A stretch of DNA of 64,000 nt from Bordetella genomosp. 4 (GTDB lineage Bacteria; Pseudomonadota; Gammaproteobacteria; Burkholderiales; Burkholderiaceae_B), in NCBI RefSeq assembly GCF_002261185.1, contig NZ_NEVQ01000021.1:62001-126000 (forward strand), in the 5' to 3' direction. Within the stretch, counting starts at the first letter, position 1, and every line of letters starts with the position of its first letter. This document shows positions 43,957 through 52,514 of the stretch, one piece after another. The translations under genes and the position numbers were made by a program. The notes under the pieces were generated by a model. It did no database searches and was not told the DNA's origin. It saw only the letters and a list, made by a program, of their open reading frames with translations.

Positions 43957-44844
43957 ATGAAGCGGACATACCTCTATTCCGGAACGGCGGAACACCCGGT
44001 GTACGCCGATGTGGTGGCATCCGCTGGCGGTGTGCGCAAGCCGCCCATCGTCATGCTGCATGGCGGCTTTCACAATGGCACGGCCTTTTTGGCAACGCCC
44101 GACGGGCGCGAAGGGTGGGCTACTTTCTTTTCGCGCCGGGGCCATGACGTGTATGTCATGGATTGGCCTGGCCACGGCCGCTCTCCGAGTACGCCTGCCT
44201 TCTCGCAACTTTCGATGGCCGACGTCGGGAGGTCCTCGGGCGCCCTGCTGCAGGAAATTGGCCCCGCCATTGTGTTTGCGCACTCTGCAAGCGGACCTGT
44301 TGCCTGGTGGGTGGCAGAGAACTACCGGGCCTTTGTCGTCGCAGTGGTCGGCCTGGCACCTGGTGCACCGGCAAACCTCGTACCTGCGCTTCCACCTGAG
44401 CCTGTTGCCCCTATCGATGGCGACACCACCGGCCATCCCATCTATGCACCGACCGACCGTCCCGCGTTTGTCGACCGAGCGTTCATGAAAGCCTTCTGGG
44501 CCAACAGCCCACGCTTTCCACACGAGGCGTTCGAAGCCTATGCGCGCTCCATCGGACCCGAGAGTCCGCGCATTTTGAATGAACGTTTCAACATTGGCGC
44601 CAGCGGCTTGCACCTGACGGATACCGCACAACTCCATGGCCTGCCCATGCTCGTGCTGACGGGCGATCAGGACCCTCGTCATCCGAAAGACGTCGACGGC
44701 GCACTTGCCGCGTTCCTGGGGGCCGACTTTGTCTGGCTGCCTGATGTGGGCATCACAGGCAATGGTCATATGTTGATGATGGAAGACAACCACGAACAAC
44801 TGGCGGAACTCATCAGCCGCTGGCTCGCCGAAAAAGGCCTTTAA
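43957..44844 (+). CDS. Alpha/beta hydrolase
   Basis: The 295-residue protein has the nucleophile elbow FAHSASGP with Ser110, an oxyanion HGG motif (MLHGGFHNG), Asp237 in TGDQDPRHP and His271 in GNGHML, forming the usual triad. ATG 43957 follows CGGAG; the frame open to 43897 would start inside the operator. It is followed 21 bases later by a Bug receptor and controlled by the divergent MarR gene. The substrate is unknown, probably an ester taken up through the Bug receptor or its product. Confidence 0.9.
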   Translation: MKRTYLYSGTAEHPVYADVVASAGGVRKPPIVMLHGGFHNGTAFLATPDGREGWATFFSRRGHDVYVMDWPGHGRSPSTPAFSQLSMADVGRSSGALLQEIGPAIVFAHSASGPVAWWVAENYRAFVVAVVGLAPGAPANLVPALPPEPVAPIDGDTTGHPIYAPTDRPAFVDRAFMKAFWANSPRFPHEAFEAYARSIGPESPRILNERFNIGASGLHLTDTAQLHGLPMLVLTGDQDPRHPKDVDGALAAFLGADFVWLPDVGITGNGHMLMMEDNHEQLAELISRWLAEKGL

Positions 44845-44865
44845 GGCTGAAAAAAAGGAGACAAC

Positions 44866-45852
44866 ATGCCATCACACTTCACACGCCGCAAGGCGCTGCG
44901 CGCCCTGACCCTGCCGGCGCTTGGCGTCGCGCTGGCTGGCTGGGCGCAAACCAGCGTCTCCGCCTCACGTCCCATCAAGATCATCGTCCCATGGGCGGCT
45001 GGCGGCGGTGGTGATGCCTTGGTCCGTGTCATAGGGCCGGTGTTGTCAAAGCGCCTCGGGCAGTCGGTCATCATAGAGAATCGTCCCGGAGCCATCGGCA
45101 CAATCGGTAGCCTCGCGGGCGCCAGAAGTCCGGCGGATGGCCACACCCTGATTTATGGCAGCGCAGACTCGCACTCCATTGCGCCGCACATTCTCAACCC
45201 GCCGCCATTTGATGCAAAGAAGGACTTCGTGGCGATAGCCGCCCTGGGCTTCACGCCGCTGACGGTGATGGTGCACGCCTCGCATCCGGCAAAAACCTTG
45301 GAAGAATTCCTGCAAATGGCCCGCCAGGCCACAGAGTCCTTGACCTACGGCTCCTGGGGCCAGGGCAGCTCCGGGCACATCATCATGGAAGTCCTCAAGC
45401 AGACCACCCATACCCCGCTGCTGGCAGTGCCCTACAACGGCACGGCCCCTCTGATGCAGGCGCAACTCGGCCAACAAATCGACTGCGCCATCATCCCCAC
45501 CATGGTGGCGGAACAACATGTGGCGGCAGGCACGATCCGGATGCTCGCCGTTACCGCCCCCCAGCGCCTGTCGGCGCATTCCGATGTCCCGACCCTGAAA
45601 GAGTTCGGTGTAGATATCGACATTGGACCTTGGCTGGGATTCGTGGCGCCTGCAAAAACGCCCGCCGATGTGGTGGCACGCCTTCACGCTGCTATCGCAA
45701 GTGCATTGACCGATGCTGGGTTGGCAGAGAGCATGCGTCAAATGTCGATGGTGATGACGCCGATGAGCGTTGGTGAGTACCAGGAGTTTTACGAGCGTGA
45801 GTATGACCGGTGGGGTAACTACATCCGGGCGGCAAACATCTCGTTGAGTTAA
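44866..45852 (+). CDS. Bug-family periplasmic receptor downstream of the hydrolase
   Basis: The 328-residue protein has a twin-arginine-like leader (RRKALRALTLP), then the Bug pattern IKIIVPWAAGGGGDALVRV, ENRPGAIGTIGS and QGSSGHIIMEV. AAAAAGGAG precedes the start. The two-gene unit hydrolase-Bug is under the divergent MarR gene. It converges on the GlxA-type gene with a gap of only 15 bases. Confidence 0.93.
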   Translation: MPSHFTRRKALRALTLPALGVALAGWAQTSVSASRPIKIIVPWAAGGGGDALVRVIGPVLSKRLGQSVIIENRPGAIGTIGSLAGARSPADGHTLIYGSADSHSIAPHILNPPPFDAKKDFVAIAALGFTPLTVMVHASHPAKTLEEFLQMARQATESLTYGSWGQGSSGHIIMEVLKQTTHTPLLAVPYNGTAPLMQAQLGQQIDCAIIPTMVAEQHVAAGTIRMLAVTAPQRLSAHSDVPTLKEFGVDIDIGPWLGFVAPAKTPADVVARLHAAIASALTDAGLAESMRQMSMVMTPMSVGEYQEFYEREYDRWGNYIRAANISLS

Positions 45853-45867
45853 AGCAAGCGCGGCGCG

Positions 45868-46848
45868 TTAATCCGCACGTTTCAACGTCATCGCGCTGTG
45901 GCCGAATTTTTCCCGGTAGGCGGTGGGACTCGTCCGTACGATACGTCGAAAATGCCTGCGCATTGATTCCTCGGAGCCAAACCCTGCCAACTCGGCAATA
46001 CGACTGATCGGCAAGGGGTTCTGCGCCTCGAGCATCTCACGAGCCGCCGCCACGCGTTCGCGTACAAGCCATTCATACGGCGCCATGCCAGTGGCATCAT
46101 GAAACTGGCGCTGCAACGTGCGCGGACTCATCGCCGCGCGCTCCGCGAGCGAGCGCAAGGTGTGCGACAAAGCGGAGTGCTGGCGCATCCAGTCCATCAG
46201 CTTCGTGAGGCGCCCACTCTCGTCTTGCGGCATGGGACGTGGCACGAACTGCGCCTGCCCGCCCTCTCGATGCGGGGCCACCACAAGCCGCTGCGCGACC
46301 CGATTCGCCACTGATCCACCGTAATCGCGTCGCACCAGATGCAGCAACATATCCAGCCCTGCTGCGGAGCCTGCGGAGGTGATGATTTGTCCTTCGTCGA
46401 CATATAAGGCATCCGGCTGAACGCGTACGTTCGGGTGGCGCTGCTGCAGCTTTGCGGCGTATCGCCAGTGGGTGGTCACGGTCTTTCCGTCCAGCACACC
46501 GGCCGCTGCCAGTACGAACACGCCAGAGCAAATCGAGCAAAGCCGCGCCCCGCGCTCGTAGGCCAAACGGATTTTCTTTAGCAGTGCCTCAGGCGGTAAC
46601 TCGTCCGCATCGCGCCAACCAGGCACCACGATCGTATCCGCACGATCGAGCAGCCGCAGTGTGTAGGGCGCGGCGATCGTGATTCCGCCGGCGGCGCGCA
46701 GCGGGCCAGGCTCGCCCGCGCAAACGGCAAAACGATACCAATCGACGCCGAGCTCTGGACGCTCGAGCGCGAAAAGCTCGGTCACGCAGCCGAATTCGAA
46801 CGTACAGAGCCGGTCGTAGGCCAGCGCGACGATAAGATGTTTGCCCAT
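45868..46848 (-). CDS. GlxA-family AraC-type regulator
   Basis: The 326-residue protein has an N-terminal DJ-1/PfpI domain (LCSICSGVFVLAAAGVLDG region) and a C-terminal AraC double helix-turn-helix (LAERAAMSPRTLQRQFHDATG; IAELAGFGSEESMRRHF). It is divergent from the rhodanese gene; an inverted repeat with 8-bp perfect arms lies immediately upstream of its start codon and is a likely autoregulatory site. The regulated compound is unknown. Confidence 0.93.
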   Translation of the reverse strand: MGKHLIVALAYDRLCTFEFGCVTELFALERPELGVDWYRFAVCAGEPGPLRAAGGITIAAPYTLRLLDRADTIVVPGWRDADELPPEALLKKIRLAYERGARLCSICSGVFVLAAAGVLDGKTVTTHWRYAAKLQQRHPNVRVQPDALYVDEGQIITSAGSAAGLDMLLHLVRRDYGGSVANRVAQRLVVAPHREGGQAQFVPRPMPQDESGRLTKLMDWMRQHSALSHTLRSLAERAAMSPRTLQRQFHDATGMAPYEWLVRERVAAAREMLEAQNPLPISRIAELAGFGSEESMRRHFRRIVRTSPTAYREKFGHSAMTLKRAD

Positions 46849-46881
46849 GGCGTAATGTTACCGGTGTTTGTCGATTACGCC
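46849..46881. promoter_or_regulatory. Inverted repeat adjoining the GlxA-type start codon
   Basis: GGCGTAAT (46849-46856) and ATTACGCC (46874-46881) are perfect inverted copies separated by 17 bases, directly next to the GlxA-type start codon and upstream of the rhodanese gene. The length suits an AraC-type dimer binding the DNA on one face over about three turns. Confidence 0.6.
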
Positions 46882-46971
46882 ACTTACCCGGAACGCCTTC
46901 TGACGCGAAAATGAGGCTCCTGGATCAATTTGCCAGGCGTTTTTTCCGGACAATCCGCTCAGAGTTGCAAC

Positions 46972-47379
46972 ATGTCGACCACTAACGCCGTTAACACCAT
47001 CCCCGCTGCCGACCCCGCAATCGCGGTTGCCCATTTTCGCGCCGCGCTGCAATTCGAAACTGATTGCTCAGACGTCGCCAGCGCCCTCGCGACCGGCACG
47101 CCCGGTTTTGTCTTGCTGGACGTGCGCAGCCCTGCGCTATTCGCACAGGGCCACGTGCCGGGCGCGGTGAATCTGCCTCACGGCAAGATAGTTGAATCGA
47201 AACTCGTGGACTATCCCGCCGATACGCTCTTTGTCACGTACTGCGCGGGCCCGCACTGTAACGGTGCGACACGTGGCGCGTTGCGGTTCGCTCAGCTGGG
47301 ACGACCGGTAAAGGTCATGATCGGGGGAATTACAGGATGGCTCGACGAAGGTTTCAGACTCGCGACCGGTGATGCCTGA
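46972..47379 (+). CDS. Rhodanese-like sulfurtransferase
   Basis: The 135-residue single-domain protein has the rhodanese fold, with the active-site cysteine Cys91 in VTYCAGPHCNGATRGA, a six-residue loop fitting sulfur acceptors, and the N-terminal substrate-entry motif HVPGAVNLPHG. It could move sulfane sulfur to thiols or cyanide. The start at 46972 is supported only weakly by a ribosome site. It is divergent from the GlxA-type regulator. Confidence 0.9.
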   Translation: MSTTNAVNTIPAADPAIAVAHFRAALQFETDCSDVASALATGTPGFVLLDVRSPALFAQGHVPGAVNLPHGKIVESKLVDYPADTLFVTYCAGPHCNGATRGALRFAQLGRPVKVMIGGITGWLDEGFRLATGDA

Positions 47380-47495
47380 CATAGAATCGAGATTGCGGAG
47401 TCATATAGGCAGGAAACGGTCGTTGAGGTAGACGGCGCCTTTGAAAAGCCGAACAGACTAATTCGGGACTTGGCGCCGCACTGCGCTGCCACGGG

Positions 47496-48482
47496 CTAGT
47501 TGATGCGTGCCCCGGCCTGCTCTACTACCTTGCCCCAACGATCGTATTCCGACTTGATATAGGCGCGGTACTTTTCAATCGAACCGCCCAGTACGATGGT
47601 GCCTTGCTGGTCCAGTTTTTGCCGCACCTCAGGCGAGGCCAGCGCATTGTTGATGGCGGTGTTGATCTTCGCGAGCACCGGCTCGGGCGTTCCGGCCGGC
47701 GCCACGATGCCCTGCCAGGCCAGGCTCTCGAAGCCCGGAATCAGAGTTTCCGCCACAGTCGGCACATCGGGCATGCCCGACCAGCGTTCTTTGCTGGTGA
47801 TGGCCAGTGCGCGCAGCTTGCCGGCCTGCACCGGCGAGATCACCGTATTCAGTGTGGTTGTGGTGAACTGCGTGGCGCCTGCAATCAGGTCTACCTGGGC
47901 CGGCGCCGTGCCTTTGTAGGCCACGTGGGTCGCTTTCAGGTCCAACATGCTCAAGAGCTGGGCGGCGGTCAGGTGTTCGATCGCGCCCACGCCCGAGGAT
48001 GCATAGTTGTATTTGCCGGGCGCGGCTTTGATCATCTCGACCAGGGCCTTGGGGTTCTGAGCCGGCACCTGCATGTTTACCGCCAGTACCAGCGGCACTG
48101 CCGCCGTCAGGCCGGCCGGCGCGAAATCCTTCAAAGGATCGAAGCCAGGCGACTGATAGACCCAGGGCGCGATGACGATGGACGAGGTGTTATAGAGCAA
48201 CGTGTAGCCATCGCCGGTGGCCTGCGTCAACGCGGTAGCGGCGATATTGCCCGCCGCGCCTGCCTTGTTCTCGACGATAACCGGCTGCCCCAGTTCGCTG
48301 CCCATTTTCTCGGCCAGGATGCGTGCCACGTTGTCGGTCGGTCCGCCCGGCGCAAAGCCTACCAGTAGGCGGATGGGCTTGGACGGCCAGTTGTTAGCCT
48401 GGGCAACGGCGTTATTACCTGCGGCAAGCGTGGCAACGCTGCACAACAGTGTGGCCCGCAGGATTCCGATTAGTTGTTTCAT
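47496..48482 (-). CDS. Bug-family periplasmic receptor
   Basis: The 328-residue protein starts MKQLIGILRATLLC with a signal peptide ending near NNAVAQ, then WPSKPIRLLVGFAPGGPTDNV, ENKAGAAGNIAAT and the typical ARxLSMLDLKATHVAYKG region. ATG 48482 follows AAGGAGAG. It lies 100 bases downstream of the cyclase gene on the same strand, so it probably belongs to the IclR-linked operon and imports its substrate. The longer frame to 48548 lacks a signal peptide. Confidence 0.93.
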   Translation of the reverse strand: MKQLIGILRATLLCSVATLAAGNNAVAQANNWPSKPIRLLVGFAPGGPTDNVARILAEKMGSELGQPVIVENKAGAAGNIAATALTQATGDGYTLLYNTSSIVIAPWVYQSPGFDPLKDFAPAGLTAAVPLVLAVNMQVPAQNPKALVEMIKAAPGKYNYASSGVGAIEHLTAAQLLSMLDLKATHVAYKGTAPAQVDLIAGATQFTTTTLNTVISPVQAGKLRALAITSKERWSGMPDVPTVAETLIPGFESLAWQGIVAPAGTPEPVLAKINTAINNALASPEVRQKLDQQGTIVLGGSIEKYRAYIKSEYDRWGKVVEQAGARIN

Positions 48483-48582
48483 GTCTCTCTCCTTGTTGAA
48501 ATCGTCGTTCTTATACGATGCGCGGAGTCTTGCGCCCTGACATGCCATCGGCCTCCTGAATTTCCAATGGCATGGCGGGCTG

Positions 48583-49602
48583 TTATACGGTGGCGATCGG
48601 GTTCAGCGGCGAGCCCACCGCACCGGGCAGATGCAACGGCGGCGCGGTCAGCAGAAATGCATGACGCTCGTGCCGTGCCAGCCAATCGGCCAGCGGGGTC
48701 AGATGCCACAGCTCGCCTAAATGCAGGCCCAACTTGAACAGGCAACGCTCGTGCAACGGCAGCAGCGCATGGCAGCCATCGCCCTTGAAATCGTAGGGCC
48801 GATCCTCGACCGCATAGTTGTCGGCGATCAGCGCAGCAATGCCACTATCGTCGATCCAGTCCAGCAATCGGCTGTCCGAGCCGTCGAGCACGGCGCACGA
48901 ACGCGCCAGCCGCTGCGCGTCGGGCTTGCCGCCCATGCCCAGCACCACATCGGCGAAACCGGTGTGCAGGCACAGCATGTCGCCCTTGCGCACCTCGACG
49001 TGGTCATGGTCAATCACGCGCATCAGATCGTCGTACCCAACGCGCTTGCGCTCGTCGCCGAAATGGCGTCGCAGGTCGAGCAACACGCCACGTCCCTGCA
49101 CCCCTTTGGCCGCCATGTGTTCGATGCCCAGCCTATGCGCGCGCGACGGGCTGTCGCGGTCTTCGTGTTGGTGCGAGAAATTTTGCTTGCCGGTGTAGCC
49201 GTTGTAGAACACGATCTCGGCCACCCCATCGCCATCGGCATCGAAATGCGAGCCGATGTGCGACAGCGCGTCCCATTGCGTCGAGTACTGCAGGCTCATG
49301 GCTACCATGTCGTCGCACGCCACGTCGGTAGTGTTGTGGTCGTGCTGAAAGGCGTGCAGGTACATGGGCTTGTCATCGCGCCGGGTCGGCATCAGGCGCG
49401 GTGGATGGCGCGCCGGGTTCAGTACGTTGCCGCCCGGCAGGTCCAGCGGCAGGCTCAGACTGAACACGATTCCCTCCTTCACCTCGGCCACGGCCTCGCG
49501 CACTTTCTCGGGAGTCAGCAGATTGAGCCGGCCCAGTTGGTCGTCATCACCGAAATCGCCCCAGTTCGAGCCCGGGGGTCGTTGTTTCCATCGTCTGGTC
49601 AT
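48583..49602 (-). CDS. Cyclase-family metal hydrolase (kynurenine-formamidase-like)
   Basis: The 339-residue protein has the metal-binding motif HIGSHFD (His115, His119, Asp121) of the cyclase/KynB-like family, which hydrolyse cyclic imides, formyl-kynurenine or isatin-type amides. It is longer than KynB and forms a separate subfamily often linked with Bug receptors. AGGAGAC precedes ATG 49602. It lies 31 bases after the CoA ligase in the IclR-associated operon, whose substrate it may open first. Confidence 0.9.
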   Translation of the reverse strand: MTRRWKQRPPGSNWGDFGDDDQLGRLNLLTPEKVREAVAEVKEGIVFSLSLPLDLPGGNVLNPARHPPRLMPTRRDDKPMYLHAFQHDHNTTDVACDDMVAMSLQYSTQWDALSHIGSHFDADGDGVAEIVFYNGYTGKQNFSHQHEDRDSPSRAHRLGIEHMAAKGVQGRGVLLDLRRHFGDERKRVGYDDLMRVIDHDHVEVRKGDMLCLHTGFADVVLGMGGKPDAQRLARSCAVLDGSDSRLLDWIDDSGIAALIADNYAVEDRPYDFKGDGCHALLPLHERCLFKLGLHLGELWHLTPLADWLARHERHAFLLTAPPLHLPGAVGSPLNPIATV

Positions 49603-49633
49603 GATTGTGTCTCCTGTGTTATCGGTGCAGGGG

Positions 49634-51142
49634 TTAGCGGCGCGCCGCATTCAGGTCGACGACCTGCGTTGGCAGGTCGGCCAGTAAATGGCGCTTTACT
49701 TTCTGCGTTTCGGTTTTGGGAATGGCGGGCACGAACGAAAAATAGCGCGGCGCCATATAGGCTGGCAGGCGCTCCTTTAGAAAGGCCTGCAGGGCCTTGG
49801 CATCAGGATCGCCCTGCAGCACCACGTATGCATGGACCTCCTCGCCCATGATGTCGTCGGGCACGCCGACCACTGCGCAGTCGCGAACCTGCTCGTGCTT
49901 GAGCAACTGTTGCTCTATCTCGGTGGGCGCAATCATTTCGCCGCCGCGCCGGATCAGTTCCTTTTGGCGTCCGTCGAAATACAGGAAGCCGTCTTCGTCC
50001 AGATAGCCGCGGTCGCCGGTGTGCAGCCAACCCTGCTTAAGTGTGCCGGCCGTGGCCTCGGGATTGCGCCAGTACTCAGAGAAAAACACGTGCGGGCGTT
50101 TGGAGCGTGCCACGATTTCGCCCTTGACGCCGGTGGCTACCGGCGCGCCCGCGTCGTCTACCACGGCCACCTCGATGCCCTCGCGTGCGTATCCCACCGA
50201 GCCGAAGCGTGCGCGCTGAGGCGTGTTCATCGACACCCAGCCGCCGGTTTCCGTCATGCCGTACAGCTCGCGCACCGCGATGCCGAAGCGCGATTCGATC
50301 GCTTCCCACACGCGGGCCGGCGCGCCACCACCTACGCACCAACGCAGAGCATGATCACGGCGCGGCTCGGGATAATGTTTGTCCAGGATGGACAGCACTG
50401 TGCCCACATACGTAAAACCCGTGGCGCCATGCGCTATCGCTTCGTCAAAGAAGCGGCTGGCCGAGAAATTCCGCAACAGCACCAAGGTGGCACCGCAGCC
50501 CAACACCGATGCCACCGCGTACATCTGTGGGTTGGCGTGAAACAGCGGCAGGAACACCAGGATGCGATCGGCGCGGGTCAATTCCAGCGAGTGCATCATG
50601 TCGTCGCTGGCAGCCACATACGCGCCGTGCGGCAGCGTCACGCCTTTTGGCAAGCCGGTCGTGCCCGACGTGAACAGGATGCTGTTCACATCGCCCGCGG
50701 CGCGCGATGGTCCGGCCCAACGTGCCGGCGATTCGGCTGGCGGCAGATCCATCGCGGCGTCGATCTCCAGCACCGGCGGTGCGCCTTCCATATTCTCGAG
50801 CGTGTCGCGGCGTGGCGCCAGCAGCTCGGGCTCGATGATCAGCAGACGCGATTCGCTCTTGGCCAGCGAGTAGCAAAACCCCTCGCCCACTAGCCCAGTG
50901 TTCAGCGGCACGCACACCGCGCCCAGCTCGCTCAGCGCGAACCAGCAGGCCAGAAAGGCCGGGCGGTTGCCGCACATCAACGCGACATGATCGCCCGGCC
51001 GCACCCCGGCGTCGTGCAGGCGTACCGCCATGGCGCTGACCATGTCTGCCAGTTCCCGATAGCGGTACTGGCGGGTTTCAAAAACGAGCGCAATGGCGTC
51101 GGGCTGGCTCTCGGCCAGGCTATACAGGCGGTCGGTGATCAC
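49634..51142 (-). CDS. AMP-forming acyl/aryl-CoA synthetase
   Basis: The 502-residue protein has the adenylation P-loop FTSGTTGLPKGVTLP and the motif YGMTETGGW, then GDRGYLDEDGFLYFDGRQKELIRRGGE and the catalytic lysine near PKTETQKVKR. It belongs to the acyl-CoA synthetase class that activates carboxylic acids. Its start overlaps the acyl-CoA dehydrogenase stop by four bases (51139-51142), so the pair is translationally coupled. The acid is probably the product of the cyclase or the Bug ligand. Confidence 0.92.
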   Translation of the reverse strand: MITDRLYSLAESQPDAIALVFETRQYRYRELADMVSAMAVRLHDAGVRPGDHVALMCGNRPAFLACWFALSELGAVCVPLNTGLVGEGFCYSLAKSESRLLIIEPELLAPRRDTLENMEGAPPVLEIDAAMDLPPAESPARWAGPSRAAGDVNSILFTSGTTGLPKGVTLPHGAYVAASDDMMHSLELTRADRILVFLPLFHANPQMYAVASVLGCGATLVLLRNFSASRFFDEAIAHGATGFTYVGTVLSILDKHYPEPRRDHALRWCVGGGAPARVWEAIESRFGIAVRELYGMTETGGWVSMNTPQRARFGSVGYAREGIEVAVVDDAGAPVATGVKGEIVARSKRPHVFFSEYWRNPEATAGTLKQGWLHTGDRGYLDEDGFLYFDGRQKELIRRGGEMIAPTEIEQQLLKHEQVRDCAVVGVPDDIMGEEVHAYVVLQGDPDAKALQAFLKERLPAYMAPRYFSFVPAIPKTETQKVKRHLLADLPTQVVDLNAARR

Positions 51143-52332
51143 GTCTTCTTGGGTCCGGACAGATGGTTGGCGGCAAAGGCGAGCAATTGCTTGCCAATGG
51201 TGTTCTTGAGAATTTCGGACGAGCCGCCGGCGATCTCATAGGCCTTGGCGTCGCGCAGATAACGGCCGAACGGCGCGTGTTCGGTCACGCCATAAGCGCC
51301 GCAGATTTGAATCGCCTGCTCGGCCGCGCGCGTGGCGACTTGGCTGGCTGCGAGCTTCGCCTCGCTGGCATAGCGCGCGATCTCGCGGTGTTCGTCCAAC
51401 GCCACGCAGGCCTCGTACACCAGCAGACGGGCAGCGTCGATCTGGGTCGCCAGGTCGGCGAAATACCACTGAATACCTTGGAAACCCAGCACCTTTTGAT
51501 CGAACGCTTCGCGGCCGGCTGCATAGGCCAGCGCGTTGTCGAATGCGGCGCGGGCGATGCCCAGGCTGATGGCACCGGCCATCGTGCGGGAAAAATCCAA
51601 CGTAGTCACAGCCTGGCGCACGCCCTTGCCTTCGACGCCGATCAGGTGATCGTCGGGCAGGACCACGCCGTCCAGGATCAGATCCACGTGCGGACCGTTG
51701 CGCAGACCGAACGTGCCAGATGTCGGGCCGTTGAACGTCGATACCCCCGGCATGTCGCGGCGTACGAAAAACGTGGACACGCCATGGTCAGTCTCGGCCA
51801 GGACGATATAGGCCTCGGCGGCCGAACCCGAGGTGATGAACGACTTGCGGCCATTCAGCGTCCATCCGCCAGCGCTGCGTTGCGCCTTGGTATCCAGGCT
51901 GCGGATATCGCTGCCGTGATTCGCCTCTGTGAGCGCGTAGGCCGTGATCAGACCCTGGGCGAACTCCGGCAGCACGGCCGCCTTTAGCGACTCGGCGCCG
52001 AACTGGTTGATCAAGGTCTGCGCCTGCAAAATGGTGATGAGGCTGATCCCTACTGCTGCACTGCCGTACGAGGCCTCCTCGAACACCGCGGCGCAGTGCC
52101 CGTATGGGGCCGCGCCGCCGCCCCACTGGCGCGGCAGCGTCAGACTGGTATAGCCGTGGCGCGCCATGGTCTTGATGATGTGCACGGGGTACACGTCCTG
52201 CCGGTCGATGGCCTCGGCCTCGGGCAACACGGTATCGGCCACCACGCGCCGCAGCTCGTGCAGGAACGCCGGATCCACTCTGTCGCGCCACAGCGCGGGA
52301 CTGCATTGGTATGACTTCGCGATGTCGATCAT
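51139..52332 (-). CDS. Acyl-CoA dehydrogenase family protein
   Basis: The 397-residue protein shows YALTEANHGSDIRSL (flavin-binding region) and a C-terminal GGSSEILKN in place of the medium-chain YEGT motif; this variant is found in members whose catalytic glutamate lies on another helix. It oxidises a CoA thioester at alpha-beta using FAD and electron-transfer flavoprotein. It is the first gene of the operon and divergent from the IclR regulator, overlapping the CoA ligase downstream. Confidence 0.92.
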   Translation of the reverse strand: MIDIAKSYQCSPALWRDRVDPAFLHELRRVVADTVLPEAEAIDRQDVYPVHIIKTMARHGYTSLTLPRQWGGGAAPYGHCAAVFEEASYGSAAVGISLITILQAQTLINQFGAESLKAAVLPEFAQGLITAYALTEANHGSDIRSLDTKAQRSAGGWTLNGRKSFITSGSAAEAYIVLAETDHGVSTFFVRRDMPGVSTFNGPTSGTFGLRNGPHVDLILDGVVLPDDHLIGVEGKGVRQAVTTLDFSRTMAGAISLGIARAAFDNALAYAAGREAFDQKVLGFQGIQWYFADLATQIDAARLLVYEACVALDEHREIARYASEAKLAASQVATRAAEQAIQICGAYGVTEHAPFGRYLRDAKAYEIAGGSSEILKNTIGKQLLAFAANHLSGPKKT

Positions 52333-52423
52333 GTCCTTGCCTCCTCCCGAACGCGGTGACGCCGCCGGGTTGGGTTTGGACTATAGAAACGAAACGCGGC
52401 AAAATCGCGGATACCTATAAAAA

Positions 52424-52440
52424 GTTCCGCACTGCGGAAC
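52424..52440. promoter_or_regulatory. Perfect palindrome, IclR operator
   Basis: GTTCCGCACTGCGGAAC has two perfect 8-base arms around a central C. It lies between the divergent acyl-CoA dehydrogenase and IclR genes, about 90 bases from one start and 75 from the other. This GTTCCGCA-type palindrome is the typical shape of IclR-family sites. Confidence 0.85.
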
Positions 52441-52514
52441 ACTAGTACCAGCAGTCAGAAAAAAGGCGGCGCTCCGGGTGGCACGCCAGCACAACGACCA
52501 GGCAGGAGACAGCA

